Assembly (NCBI RefSeq): GCF_043641925.1
Contig: NZ_JBHZRU010000004.1
Span: forward strand, 124,001-188,000
Direction of reading: 5' to 3'
Source: Paenisporosarcina quisquiliarum_A
GTDB taxonomy: Bacteria > Bacillota > Bacilli > Bacillales_A > Planococcaceae
Length of the DNA: 64,000 bases
In this document: one piece after another, positions 32,520 through 40,901 of the stretch
How the letters are laid out: each line of letters begins with the position of its first letter
How positions within the stretch are numbered: position 1 is the first letter of the stretch
Made by a program: the position numbers and the translations under genes
The notes under the pieces: model-generated
Told to the model about the DNA's origin: nothing
The model's input: the letters and a program-made list of their open reading frames with translations, nothing else
Database searches by the model: none

Positions 32520-32618
32520 TCACATTTGAGTGAATACAAATAAAAATCCTGTTAATACAGAAGCACCTACCATTGTGTACATGAAATCTGCTTGGTTAAA
32601 TACTAATTTTTCTTTCAT
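32520..32618 (-). CDS. Hypothetical 32-residue single-helix membrane peptide
   Basis: Starts MKEKLVFNQADFMYTMVGAS and ends FTQM. Residues about 13-30 form one hydrophobic helix. GGAGCAGATGAAAA precedes ATG 32618. Family not recognised. The ribosome site, charged start and helix make translation plausible but unproven. Confidence 0.5.
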   Translation of the reverse strand: MKEKLVFNQADFMYTMVGASVLTGFLFVFTQM

Positions 32619-32782
32619 TTTTCATCTGCTCCTTTCAAGTTGGTGTTACTAAATATATACCCACCAATTTATACCTATAAACATGTTTATTCTAAAATTA
32701 TGTAGGGAATGATGAAAATATGAAACCAATAAACAATTTGTTTCGTATTATTTAAAGTAGATTTAAAGGAGAGGTGAATGAT

Positions 32783-33286
32783 TTGAGCAGAACTGGTGAA
32801 GTAGCTTTAGGTATTATAGGTACTATTTTAAATGTCATTTTATTAATTATCGTAACTCTAGCTGTTTTCAGTGCTAATGCGTTGAACACAACGGAAGTTC
32901 AAAACATGATTGAAACAGAAATCATGGCAGACCCTACGTTGACTCAACAAGAAATGGAATACACGAAGGATATTCTTGCTGGTGGAATGGATGTAGTAGG
33001 AGTAGTTGGTTGGGTATTTGTAGCATTACTATTACTTAGTGTCATTCTAAGCATCATTGCTGTTGTAAAAGTTTCGAAGAATAAGAGTCCAAAAACGGCG
33101 GGGATTTTATTTATCTTTGCTGGATTGTTATCAGGTATTCTTTTATTAGCACCAATTTTATTCTACATTGCAGCGATTATGTGTTTTGTAAGAAAAACAC
33201 CAGTGCACTATGTAGAAGATCCTTATTACCGCACGGAAGCTGAAACAGAAACACACACAACTACAACGCCGCATCAACCGTTGTAA
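32783..33286 (+). CDS. DUF4064 membrane protein
   Basis: A 167-residue membrane protein of unknown function. The start MSRTGEVALGIIGTILNVIL is typical of DUF4064. Four hydrophobic segments are visible (about 8-28, 70-95, 108-125 and 122-140), with an extracytoplasmic loop between the first two and a short Thr/His-rich tail. TTG 32783 was chosen because AAGGAGAGG is properly spaced and the family begins there; a GTG at 32774 overlaps the ribosome site. It shares a bidirectional terminator with the convergent GNAT gene. Confidence 0.8.
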   Translation: MSRTGEVALGIIGTILNVILLIIVTLAVFSANALNTTEVQNMIETEIMADPTLTQQEMEYTKDILAGGMDVVGVVGWVFVALLLLSVILSIIAVVKVSKNKSPKTAGILFIFAGLLSGILLLAPILFYIAAIMCFVRKTPVHYVEDPYYRTEAETETHTTTTPHQPL

Positions 33287-33294
33287 ATAAAATA

Positions 33295-33332
33295 AAAACA
33301 CCTGTCAAATTAATTTTTGACAGGTGTTTTTA
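33295..33332. terminator. Bidirectional terminator
   Basis: AAAAACACCTGTCAAA pairs perfectly with TTTGACAGGTGTTTTT. It includes the stop codon of the minus-strand GNAT gene. Confidence 0.92.
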
Positions 33333-33804
33333 TGTAATAAACATATTTTGCAGTGCTTAATGGATGGCCTTCAAAATATTCATCGAATTCTTCTAATAGT
33401 TCAAAGCCGCTTGCTTCATAAAATAATCGGCCTTTTTCATTTAAACTTTCAACATATACAAAAAGCTGATTAGCATCTTGAATTTTCTCAAGACCTGTTT
33501 GTAGCAGTTTTTTACCGAATCCGAATTTTTGATGATTCGGATGCATATAAATAGCTGTTAATTCCGCATCTCCATCTTCATCGACTCTAGTAAAGTTTGC
33601 AAAACCTATTATTTTTTCTTGATGTAAAGCTACGTACATAGAAGTCTTTTCGATTCTTTTCATTAACATCGCGCGTGAATATGCTTTTTCTACAAATACA
33701 TCTTGTATTTCAGTCGGAATGATTCCTTCATATGTGTCCTGCCAGCTTAATTTAGCGATTAACTGAACAGCTTCAATATCCTCAAAAGTCATTAATCGTA
33801 TCAA
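33310..33804 (-). CDS. GNAT family N-acetyltransferase
   Basis: A 164-residue GNAT protein: MIRLMTFEDIEAVQLIAKLSWQDTYEGIIP at the start, LTAIYMHPNHQKFGFGKKLLQTGLEKIQ as the acetyl-CoA strand and loop, and NEKGRLFYEASGFELLEEFDEY near the end. The sequence resembles bacterial ribosomal-protein or drug acetyltransferases of the YkkB/YuaI kind, but the substrate is unknown. TTG 33804 is the start, with GAGGTGA 6 bp upstream. Monocistronic. Confidence 0.88.
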   Translation of the reverse strand: MIRLMTFEDIEAVQLIAKLSWQDTYEGIIPTEIQDVFVEKAYSRAMLMKRIEKTSMYVALHQEKIIGFANFTRVDEDGDAELTAIYMHPNHQKFGFGKKLLQTGLEKIQDANQLFVYVESLNEKGRLFYEASGFELLEEFDEYFEGHPLSTAKYVYYIKTPVKN

Positions 33805-33899
33805 GTCAATTCACCTCAAAATTCTTTCCGCTATCATACCAAATATTTCGCTTCCTTACTACACATGTGAAATAATATCACTCAAAGGGGGCAGAAAGT

Positions 33900-34337
33900 A
33901 TGTGGAAGCAACAAGCATTTAACGAACTATCGATACACGAACTCTATTCATATCTCCAATTACGCGTCAATGTTTTTATTGTGGAACAAAACTGTCCATA
34001 CCCAGAATTAGACGGATATGATGAAAAATCATATCACTTAGCATTTGTAGAGAATACCGAACCGTTAGCTTATGCTAGAATTCTTCCTAGCGGTCTGAAA
34101 TACTCACGCATCTCTATTGGAAGAGTCATTGTTAAGAAAGAGGCACGTGGAAAAGGATTAGCGAAAGAGCTAATGAACGAATGTCTTCAATTCATTGAAG
34201 CTAAATGGCCGAATCAAGAGATTCAATTACAGGCACAAGCTCATTTAGCTCATTTCTATGGATCATTTGGATTTAAAGCCATATCTGACGAGTACTTAGA
34301 AGATAACATTCCTCATGTGGATATGGTCAAATATTAA
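33900..34337 (+). CDS. ElaA-like GNAT acetyltransferase
   Basis: A 145-residue protein with the ElaA pattern: HELYSYLQLRVNVFIVEQNC at the start (VFIVEQxCPYPELDGYD), ISIGRVIVKKEARGKGLAKELM for acetyl-CoA binding, and AQAHLAHFYGSFGFKAISDEYLEDNIPHVDM at the end. E. coli ElaA is the type member and its substrate is unknown. GGGGGCAG precedes ATG. No clear terminator is seen before the next gene. Confidence 0.9.
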   Translation: MWKQQAFNELSIHELYSYLQLRVNVFIVEQNCPYPELDGYDEKSYHLAFVENTEPLAYARILPSGLKYSRISIGRVIVKKEARGKGLAKELMNECLQFIEAKWPNQEIQLQAQAHLAHFYGSFGFKAISDEYLEDNIPHVDMVKY

Positions 34338-34435
34338 AGTGTAATCAATTTGACACATTTAAAAAGTGTAACAAGTCCTAGTTAAGGGTATTGATTGAAT
34401 AGATGTATAACAAAAAAATTGGGGGAATGATGAAA

Positions 34436-34777
34436 ATGGCAAAAGGGAATAATCGCTCTTTATTACTCGCAGGTTTAGCAGCTGGTGCATATGCGTACTT
34501 TAGCAAACCAGAAAATCGAGAAAAAGCATTAGTTGCTTTTAATAATACAAAAACGAAAGTTAATTCGTTTATAGAATCTCAAAAACATACTCAAACTAAT
34601 TCTACTAAACAAGGCCATTCTGATCCTCATGATGTGGATGATAACACGATGGTGGATGAGGGTGCTATGACCAGCGTTCAATATTATAACGATGAAGTAC
34701 AGAGTAAAACGAAAAACAATGATTCAGTAAGTAATAACGAGAACGAAGAAAATACTACTACGACACTAAACAACTGA
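34436..34777 (+). CDS. YtxH-like small protein, hydrophilic tail
   Basis: A protein of about 113 residues, MAKGNNRSLLLAGLAAGAYA then YFSKPENREK. The short hydrophobic N-terminal segment with Gly/Ala and the following basic helix resemble YtxH-type proteins. The C-terminal 70 residues are acidic, rich in Asn and Thr, and probably disordered. Function unknown. Four nested ATGs exist (34403, 34427, 34430, 34436); the last has the best distance from GGGGG. The stop is followed by a long hairpin. Confidence 0.65.
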   Translation: MAKGNNRSLLLAGLAAGAYAYFSKPENREKALVAFNNTKTKVNSFIESQKHTQTNSTKQGHSDPHDVDDNTMVDEGAMTSVQYYNDEVQSKTKNNDSVSNNENEENTTTTLNN

Positions 34778-34787
34778 TAATAGAAAG

Positions 34788-34833
34788 AAGGAAGGCCAAG
34801 TCTCAAATCGAGATTACAGCCTTCTCTTTTTTC
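34788..34833 (+). terminator. Intrinsic terminator
   Basis: GAAGGCC...GTCTC and GAGAT...GGCCTTC-type arms (GAAGGCCAAGTCTC against GAGATTACAGCCTTC) form a bulged stem followed by TCTTTTTT. Confidence 0.7.
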
Positions 34834-34906
34834 GTGTGAATTTCTCATTTCTGTCTTTATTATATGTTAATAAAACCTCAAAAGAAAGAATATTCTGATT
34901 AATTTA

Positions 34907-35557
34907 CTAGAATCCTAAAGATCTTCTGAAATAACTAGCGTAGCGCTGACTGACAGGAATTCTTGTTCCGTTTTTCATTATTAATAAAAATGTTGAATGA
35001 GAATCAGGTTGAATTTCATGAATAAAGTCTATATTGACGATGTAGGATCGATGACATCTAACAAATAATGTCGGCGTCAGAAAGAGTTCAAGCTCACTTA
35101 AATTTAATCGGTGATACCCTTCAATTGAATCTGTCTTTACTAAGGTTTTTCTGAATTGAGTTTCTAAAAACAGAACAGATTCTTGCTTTACAGGATACCA
35201 GCATTCTCCTTTTTTTATTGTTAAATAGTTGGTTAAAAAAGAGGATGGAGGTTCTGGTAAGATGGCTGTTACTGCGCCTTTAATTTTGCCGTCTTCCCGA
35301 ATGGGCATGCTCATTCCATAGTAGGGAATACCAAATACCGACGGATCAATAAACTCTGTCACTTTTCTTCCGGTGCTTAATGCTTTATGAGTAGCAGTAC
35401 CTTCTTTTACAAGGTCGCCATTTTGTATATGTAAGTCAATTTGATTGCTTGGTTGATAAAAGATAAATTCCTTTGTGTCTGCTATTGCTATTGAGGCGTG
35501 GCTCGGAAAAAACTCACGCATAACATTCATGACTTCTTCAATAGATGTTGAATCCAA
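34907..35557 (-). CDS. LytTR-family transcriptional regulator with N-terminal sensor domain
   Basis: A 216-residue regulator. Residues about 1-105 form a PAS/GAF-like sensor (IAIADTKEFIFYQPSNQIDL, GKVTEFIDPSVFGIPYYGMSMPI). Residues 115-216 are a LytTR DNA-binding domain (VLFLETQFRKTLV, HRLNLSELELFLTPTLFVRCHRSYIVN, ISQRY-like VSQRYASYFRRSLGF). LytTR proteins bind tandem direct repeats. The signal is unknown; known relatives couple a PAS-like sensor directly to LytTR. TTG 35557 was chosen because GAGGGG lies 7 bp before it and overlaps the ATG at 35572. It is divergent from the lipid kinase. Confidence 0.85.
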   Translation of the reverse strand: MDSTSIEEVMNVMREFFPSHASIAIADTKEFIFYQPSNQIDLHIQNGDLVKEGTATHKALSTGRKVTEFIDPSVFGIPYYGMSMPIREDGKIKGAVTAILPEPPSSFLTNYLTIKKGECWYPVKQESVLFLETQFRKTLVKTDSIEGYHRLNLSELELFLTPTLFVRCHRSYIVNIDFIHEIQPDSHSTFLLIMKNGTRIPVSQRYASYFRRSLGF

Positions 35558-35642
35558 TTTGAAACCCCTCATTTGCTATATTATGTATATGTATAAAAAC
35601 TAGTTTATCATAGTTCGAATTAAATCAGAGGAGGCAATTTGA

Positions 35643-36539
35643 TTGAAAAAAGCCATGTTTATACTTAATCCATCTTCCGGTAAAGAGTTAGCAAGTACGT
35701 TTAAAGAAGAAACGATAAAAACTCTGGAGTCCATGGGCTATGATGTTGAGGTGAAGGAAACCCAGGGCGAAGGGGATGCGATGAAATTCGCACGCCAGGC
35801 ATGTGACGAAACATACGATTTAGTGACTGCAATGGGTGGAGACGGTACGATTAATGAAGCGGTAAACGGAATTGCTGAACAAGCGCATCGGCCATTATTT
35901 TCATTTATTCCACTTGGAACTGTAAATGATTTTGCGCGTGCTTTAGGCATTTCTTTGGATCCTCATGAAGCGATTGAATCGTTAAAAACAGCAGAACCTC
36001 ATTACGTCGATATAGCAAAAGCTTCAGATAAATATTTCATGAATATTTTAGCCATAGGGCAAGTTGCAGAAAGTGTTTCGCTCGTTTCTGTTGAGCAAAA
36101 AACAAAACTTGGTACCCTTGCCTATTTAATCGAAGGATTTAAAGCATTGACTTCGAAAGATGAAACACAAGTGTATGTGCAACATGATCATGGAACTTGG
36201 GAAGGCGAAGCCGTGCTTGTTCTTGTAGCCCTTACTAATTCTGTTGGAGGCTTTGAAAAGTTAGCTCCGAAAGCTGAAACGGATGATGGACTTTTACACG
36301 TATTTGTTGTGAAAAGTGCTGGCTTACCAGCCTTTATGAGAATGGGTACTGCTGTTCTATTAGGTAAACTTGAGGAAGATCCAGATGTAGTGATGATTAA
36401 AACCGAAAAAGCACATATTAAAACAAATCCTGAACTGTCATGTAATTTAGATGGAGATGAAGGATGCCATACGCCAATAGACGTAGAAGTGTTAAAAGGA
36501 CACTTGAATGTGCTAATTCCAATGCGAAATGAAAGATAA
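35643..36539 (+). CDS. Diacylglycerol/lipid kinase, DagK/YegS type
   Basis: A 298-residue kinase. The catalytic domain has FILNPSSGK, the nucleotide loop TAMGGDGTINEAVNGI and LGTVNDFARALGI. The C-terminal half is the beta-sandwich with LAIGQVAESVSLVS and NLDGDEGCHTPIDVEV. It phosphorylates diacylglycerol or a related lipid with ATP at the inner membrane face and so recycles lipid after lipoteichoic-acid synthesis; the exact lipid is not decided here. TTG 35643 is the start, with GAGGAGGC upstream. Monocistronic. Confidence 0.9.
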   Translation: MKKAMFILNPSSGKELASTFKEETIKTLESMGYDVEVKETQGEGDAMKFARQACDETYDLVTAMGGDGTINEAVNGIAEQAHRPLFSFIPLGTVNDFARALGISLDPHEAIESLKTAEPHYVDIAKASDKYFMNILAIGQVAESVSLVSVEQKTKLGTLAYLIEGFKALTSKDETQVYVQHDHGTWEGEAVLVLVALTNSVGGFEKLAPKAETDDGLLHVFVVKSAGLPAFMRMGTAVLLGKLEEDPDVVMIKTEKAHIKTNPELSCNLDGDEGCHTPIDVEVLKGHLNVLIPMRNER

Positions 36540-36707
36540 TCTAGTACAATAGAGTAAATTAGGGTATGTAAAAATACCTATTTTTTATAAATTAATAAAT
36601 ATTTCACCAAAAACACATAAACCTATTTTCATAGGCGTATTTTCGTTATATAGTTAACGTAATGGTTTGATACGCTAGGGTGTATTAAAAGGAAAGATGG
36701 GGAGTCT

Positions 36708-37490
36708 ATGCAACAAATTCATTTATCAGGAACTGAAAAAATTTCCGAGAAGTACATGAAAGAGATTGAAATTTCGAGTCAGTTTGATGGTGTCGAAGAT
36801 TTTTTTGAGCTGGAAAATCAGCTGTTATATCAAATTCATCATCTAGAAACCGAAAAAGCAAAAAAGACATTACGAAGTATTATTGATCGCATCTCTTTAA
36901 GAGCGGGTAAACAAACAATCCGTGGCGTTCGTCATTACTTTACAGTATTGTCTTCAATCATGGCGAGGAAATTGTATGAAAATCAAGTCCCATCTAAGAA
37001 AGCATTCGCATTTAACACAGCTTGTATAGACATGATTGATAACGATATGAATGATGCGGCATTTTTACAATTTGCTGATGATTTAATCGATTTTTTCATT
37101 CTCGTTATTTCTGAACGAAAACAACCTTCATTCAGCCACCAAACTGTGAATAAAGTGATTTTGTTCATCAATGATGAAGTGGAGTCAGAACTATCGGTGG
37201 AAGATATCGCAAAACACTTTAATGTGAGCACAAGTCATTTGTCTCGAATTTTTAGAGAACATGTTCAAATCACATTAGTTGAATATTTAAATGTAAGACG
37301 AGTAGAAGAGTCGCAATATTATTTACGCCACACGAATAAAAACATCTCGGATATTTCAAAGCAATATCATTTTTGTAATCAAAGCTACTTCACACGTATC
37401 TTTAAAAAATACACCGGTGTAACACCCAAGCAATTCAGAGACCATAAGGAACATGAATACTTTAGGTTTTCTCTACCGACAACAGGATGA
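36708..37490 (+). CDS. AraC-family transcriptional regulator
   Basis: A 260-residue regulator. The C-terminal 100 residues carry the double AraC HTH: ELSVEDIAKHFNVSTSHLSRIFREHVQITLVEYL and ISDISKQYHFCNQSYFTRIFKKYTGVTPKQFRD. The N-terminal 150 residues are helical (EKAKKTLRSIIDRISLRAGK) and resemble neither the cupin sensor nor a response-regulator receiver, so the signal is unknown. The gene has its own upstream region of 168 bp and a terminator; no adjacent target is obvious. Confidence 0.9.
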   Translation: MQQIHLSGTEKISEKYMKEIEISSQFDGVEDFFELENQLLYQIHHLETEKAKKTLRSIIDRISLRAGKQTIRGVRHYFTVLSSIMARKLYENQVPSKKAFAFNTACIDMIDNDMNDAAFLQFADDLIDFFILVISERKQPSFSHQTVNKVILFINDEVESELSVEDIAKHFNVSTSHLSRIFREHVQITLVEYLNVRRVEESQYYLRHTNKNISDISKQYHFCNQSYFTRIFKKYTGVTPKQFRDHKEHEYFRFSLPTTG

Positions 37491-37517
37491 AGAGTCGTTT
37501 ATAACGGCTCTTTTTTC
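37490..37517 (+). terminator. Intrinsic terminator of the AraC gene
   Basis: AAGAGTCGTT pairs with AACGGCTCTTTTTT (one G-T pair); it begins at the stop codon. Confidence 0.75.
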
Positions 37518-37653
37518 GTTGCACTGAGTTGGATTGAATGACATAACCTTGTCACATCAATCGGAACTTCCTGGATTTTTCTAGCAAGCATTTGAATTCG
37601 ACTATTAAAAAAGGTATACTTCTTTATAGTTTGAAAAGATGAAGGTGAATCTA

Positions 37654-38418
37654 TTGAAAAAGAAAATCGGATTAGTTTCAATGCTGATCTTTGTTACACT
37701 TTTCCTAAGTGGATGTTCTGGTATTGAAAATAAAGAAGGGTACTTCTACAGCATTTTTGTAAAACCTTTCGACTTTTTACTAAATTTCTTCGGTGATTTC
37801 TTTAATGGAAGTTTTGGACTCGCTATTATTGCCATTACAGTCTTAATCCGTTTAGTTTTAATGCCTTTGATGCTTCGCAATTATAAGCACCAACAAGGTA
37901 TGAAAGTGAAAATGGACGCGATGAAGCCAGAAATGGACGAAATCCAAAAGAAAATTAAAGCTGCAAAAGACAAAGAAGAACAAATGAAATTGCAACAAGA
38001 AATGATGGGCCTTTATAGAAAACATAACGTAAACCCTTTAAATATGGGCTGTTTGCCAGTTATTATTCAAATGCCAATCGTCATGGGACTTTACTTTGCG
38101 ATTCTCTATTCGCCAGATGTGAAAAGTCATCAATTTCTTTGGTATAGTCTCGGACAACCAGATATCATTATGACTCTAATTGCTGGTGCTGTTTATTTCC
38201 TACAAGCTAAAGTGTCACTTTGGACTGTTCCTGAGCAACAGAAACAACAAATGAAGATGTTTGTTTATATTTCACCAATTATGATCATGTTTGTGTCATT
38301 CACTTCAATGGCAGCATTGCCACTGTATTGGACAGTTGGTGGGATACTATTAATCATCCAAACATATATTGGGCGTAAATTTTATTCAAATCATCCAGAA
38401 AAAGCATTAGAAGAATAA
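37654..38418 (+). CDS. yidC: Membrane protein insertase YidC/Oxa1 (lipoprotein form)
   Basis: A 254-residue insertase that folds membrane proteins with or without Sec. The lipobox LFLSGC places the lipid on Cys21. Five helices follow; the first mature one, AIIAITVLIRLVLMPLMLRNY, holds the conserved groove arginine, and MGCLPVIIQMPIVMGLYFAI is the signature block. It corresponds to SpoIIIJ or YqjG (YidC2) of B. subtilis. As it is not next to rnpA, the second-copy type is plausible. TTG 37654 follows AAGGTG; the upstream ATG at 37639 overlaps that site. Confidence 0.92.
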   Translation: MKKKIGLVSMLIFVTLFLSGCSGIENKEGYFYSIFVKPFDFLLNFFGDFFNGSFGLAIIAITVLIRLVLMPLMLRNYKHQQGMKVKMDAMKPEMDEIQKKIKAAKDKEEQMKLQQEMMGLYRKHNVNPLNMGCLPVIIQMPIVMGLYFAILYSPDVKSHQFLWYSLGQPDIIMTLIAGAVYFLQAKVSLWTVPEQQKQQMKMFVYISPIMIMFVSFTSMAALPLYWTVGGILLIIQTYIGRKFYSNHPEKALEE

Positions 38419-38473
38419 AAAAAGGGAGCTGTCTAAAAAGTCGTTAAATATGACTTTGGTCAGTTCCCTTTTA
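38418..38473 (+). terminator. Intrinsic terminator of yidC
   Basis: AAAAAGGGAGCTG pairs with CAGTTCCCTTTT, enclosing an inner AAAGTC / GACTTT stem. Confidence 0.8.
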
Positions 38474-38544
38474 AGTATGTTGGTTTATTTGTGGATAAAT
38501 GCTATTTTTAATATGGATTCAAATGAATGAAGGGGTGTTAATAA

Positions 38545-38790
38545 ATGAATCGTAAGTGGATTGCAGGAATATTAATTGCAGCTGTCAGTATAGCGGCTCT
38601 TGTTTTTATTATTAAAGGAAATATCAATTTAGCCGTATTGTTTATGACTGCTTTATTTGCCTTATCGAATGGTTACCGAGCAGTCAGTTTTAAAGAAAAA
38701 GGATTTGAAAAAGAAGCAAAATGGATGAAGGGCATGTCGATTTTTTTTGTGATTGCATTTATTGTCGTATTATTAACAGTCATCCTATAA
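38545..38790 (+). CDS. Hypothetical three-helix membrane protein
   Basis: An 81-residue protein not recognised as a named family. Three hydrophobic stretches (about 5-23, 28-43, 65-81) are separated by a charged loop (FKEKGFEKEAKWMKG). GAAGGGGTG precedes ATG 38545. It stands alone between yidC and the superoxide dismutase, with no terminator visible after it. Confidence 0.7.
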   Translation: MNRKWIAGILIAAVSIAALVFIIKGNINLAVLFMTALFALSNGYRAVSFKEKGFEKEAKWMKGMSIFFVIAFIVVLLTVIL

Positions 38791-38855
38791 CGTATAATTT
38801 TGAAAAATAAAGCCATCATGCTAATGACACGTCATTATCATGGAGGTTTTTTATT

Positions 38856-39392
38856 ATGAAGAAATGGATGTTGATAGGGTTAATTTTACTTATGGCTGGA
38901 TGCAGCCAACAAAATATGATGATTCCAGTTAGTGGTGAGATTGAGCATAAGCTGGCTACTTCAATCGTAAATTCAGACGGAAAAGGGATTGGAACTGCAG
39001 AATTAACAGAAACGAAGACAGGCGTAAAAATCCGATTGGTTCTCAAGGATTTAGAGCCAGGTAAAAAAGCAATCCACTTTCATGAAGTAGGGAAGTGTGA
39101 ACCTCCGAAGTTTACAACTGCTGGAGCGCATATGAACCCATCAGGTAAAGAACACGGTTTTGATAATCCAAAAGGCTATCATGCGGGTGACCTGCCTAAT
39201 CTGAATGTCTCGAAAGACGGCACTGTAGATTTAGAAATTATAACGCCTAATGTGACGCTTGAAAAAGGAAGGAAGAATTCATTGCTTGATGAGGATGGCA
39301 GTGCACTAATTATCCATGCAGGGCCGGACGATTATGTGACTGATCCATCAGGGAATTCTGGTGATCGCATTGCGTGTGGGATTATCGATTGA
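38856..39392 (+). CDS. sodC: Cu-Zn superoxide dismutase lipoprotein
   Basis: A 178-residue extracellular enzyme that dismutates superoxide, anchored by a lipid at Cys16 (lipobox LMAGC). All expected ligands are visible: His74, His76, His92 and His154 for copper, and His92, His100, His109 and Asp112 for zinc. Cys81 and Cys174 can form the structural disulfide. B. subtilis YojM of the same family lacks part of the copper site, so this copy looks more likely to be active. GGAGG precedes ATG; a terminator follows. Confidence 0.93.
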   Translation: MKKWMLIGLILLMAGCSQQNMMIPVSGEIEHKLATSIVNSDGKGIGTAELTETKTGVKIRLVLKDLEPGKKAIHFHEVGKCEPPKFTTAGAHMNPSGKEHGFDNPKGYHAGDLPNLNVSKDGTVDLEIITPNVTLEKGRKNSLLDEDGSALIIHAGPDDYVTDPSGNSGDRIACGIID

Positions 39393-39398
39393 GTAAAG

Positions 39399-39438
39399 AA
39401 AAAACACGACAACCAATTATTGGCTGCCGTGTTTTTTT
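39399..39438. terminator. Terminator of sodC
   Basis: AAAAACACGAC-A pairs with GCCGTGTTTTTTT around CCAATTATTGG. It overlaps the 3' end of the small minus-strand gene and could serve both. Confidence 0.8.
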
Positions 39439-39536
39439 GCTTTTTTATGTTTTGATTTATCTTGTTGTCTATTTTCTAATAGTTCATCTAATTGCTGCAT
39501 TAATAATAGTACTTCGAATTTTGAAATTCGTGACAT
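39417..39536 (-). CDS. Hypothetical 39-residue basic protein
   Basis: Starts MSRISKFEVLLLMQQLDELL, continues with ENRQQ and a lysine-rich tail (KSKHKKAKKHGSQ). It is probably an amphipathic helix plus a basic tail. A good GGGAGTG site lies 9 bp before ATG 39536. It is not recognised as a family and lies convergent to sodC. Confidence 0.55.
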   Translation of the reverse strand: MSRISKFEVLLLMQQLDELLENRQQDKSKHKKAKKHGSQ

Positions 39537-39623
39537 CAATATTCACTCCCATTTCATGTTTTCTTGTTATAAACATTCGAAATGAAAAGGATCTTTGTGT
39601 CCGTAAGATACAAATTTGAGACT

Positions 39624-40778
39624 TTAGTACTGGTGTTTATTGCGTGTAAAAATGATGATGAAAATAGCAGGTATTGAACAAAGTGCCATACCTAAAAAGG
39701 CAAGACCTGGACTGAAATCATATAAATAACCACCCGCGAATGTTAAAACTGCTGTACTCAAGCCCATCGCAAGTGCGGCGTACATACCCTGTGCTGCAGG
39801 AATTGCATCATGTGATAAACGTTTTGAAATGAACTGCATGAAAGCATAATGTGCAACACCAAAGGAAATGGCATGTAAAAATTGAGATAAAACAAAAACC
39901 CATACAATGGGGAATGCTGCGATTAAAATCCATCGAATCGTTGAACCGATTGCAGCAATCATAAACATCGTCGAAATTCTAGTATTGGAGAACAAAGCGT
40001 CTGCCCGTGAGAAGAAAAGAATTTCTAATAGAATCGCAACATTCAGAACGATACCGATGTAAAAACTATTCACACCAAGTTCTTGTAAATAAATAAATCC
40101 GAAATTGTAATAAGATGCATGTGCACCTTGTAAAAGGATTGCTAGAATCAGAACTACGACAAATGGTTTTGAAGAAAATAACTTCTTCCACTGTGATTTC
40201 GTATCAATTTGTAAAACCTGTTCAGGTGCTTTAGTTAAAATAGCTGGTGAAGGGCGTGTATGAAGGAACCACATACTAGCTAGTCCAATCAGCATGACCC
40301 AAAGAATCGACTCTTCGCTCCAAATCGCCGTCGTAGCACCTATAATTAATAAACCAACGGTATATCCAAGCGAACCAAACGATCGACTTTTTCCATAATG
40401 GATACGTTCACTCTGCATCAAAACAGAAGCGCTACTTTCCATTGCTGGCAATAAAATCGGATAAATCACACTGAACAAAATCGTGATGAGAAGTAAGAAA
40501 ACAAACGAATCTGCGGGAATATATAGAGCCATCGTAAATAAAGACAGCCCAGCTGTCCATAGCATAACCTTGCGAATAGACGCTTTTTTGGCTGCAGCTG
40601 GAAAAATAACGAAAGTTGATAATGCGCGTGCCACCATGCCCGCTCCCATAATAATACTAGCGTGCGGAACGGATAAGTCTTTCACAATGATCAAATAGCC
40701 TGTCCAATAAGGTGAAAATACACCCCACGTGAAAAAGAAGGCAAAGAAATTAACCGAAAGCCACTTTTGATAATTCAT
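39624..40778 (-). CDS. MFS transporter
   Basis: A 384-residue membrane protein with 12 predicted helices. The start NYQKWLSVNFFAFFFTWGVF and RSFGSLGYTVGLLIIG after helix 4 resemble the MFS_1-like group (nucleoside and phenylpropionate permease relatives such as HsrA/HcaT). GVAHYAFMQFISKRLSHDAIPAAQGMYAALAMG lies near helix 10. The substrate cannot be inferred. It is divergent from the M15 peptidase gene across 123 bp. AGAGG precedes ATG. Confidence 0.85.
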   Translation of the reverse strand: MNYQKWLSVNFFAFFFTWGVFSPYWTGYLIIVKDLSVPHASIIMGAGMVARALSTFVIFPAAAKKASIRKVMLWTAGLSLFTMALYIPADSFVFLLLITILFSVIYPILLPAMESSASVLMQSERIHYGKSRSFGSLGYTVGLLIIGATTAIWSEESILWVMLIGLASMWFLHTRPSPAILTKAPEQVLQIDTKSQWKKLFSSKPFVVVLILAILLQGAHASYYNFGFIYLQELGVNSFYIGIVLNVAILLEILFFSRADALFSNTRISTMFMIAAIGSTIRWILIAAFPIVWVFVLSQFLHAISFGVAHYAFMQFISKRLSHDAIPAAQGMYAALAMGLSTAVLTFAGGYLYDFSPGLAFLGMALCSIPAIFIIIFTRNKHQY

Positions 40779-40901
40779 AATAACGAAACCTCTAATCTAT
40801 TTAGCATGTCTAATGTATTATATCGGAAAAGTAAAGATGAGTGTAACGTTCCACTAAAATAATGGTAAAATGAAGATAAGTATAATGAAAGAAGGCTTCT
40901 C

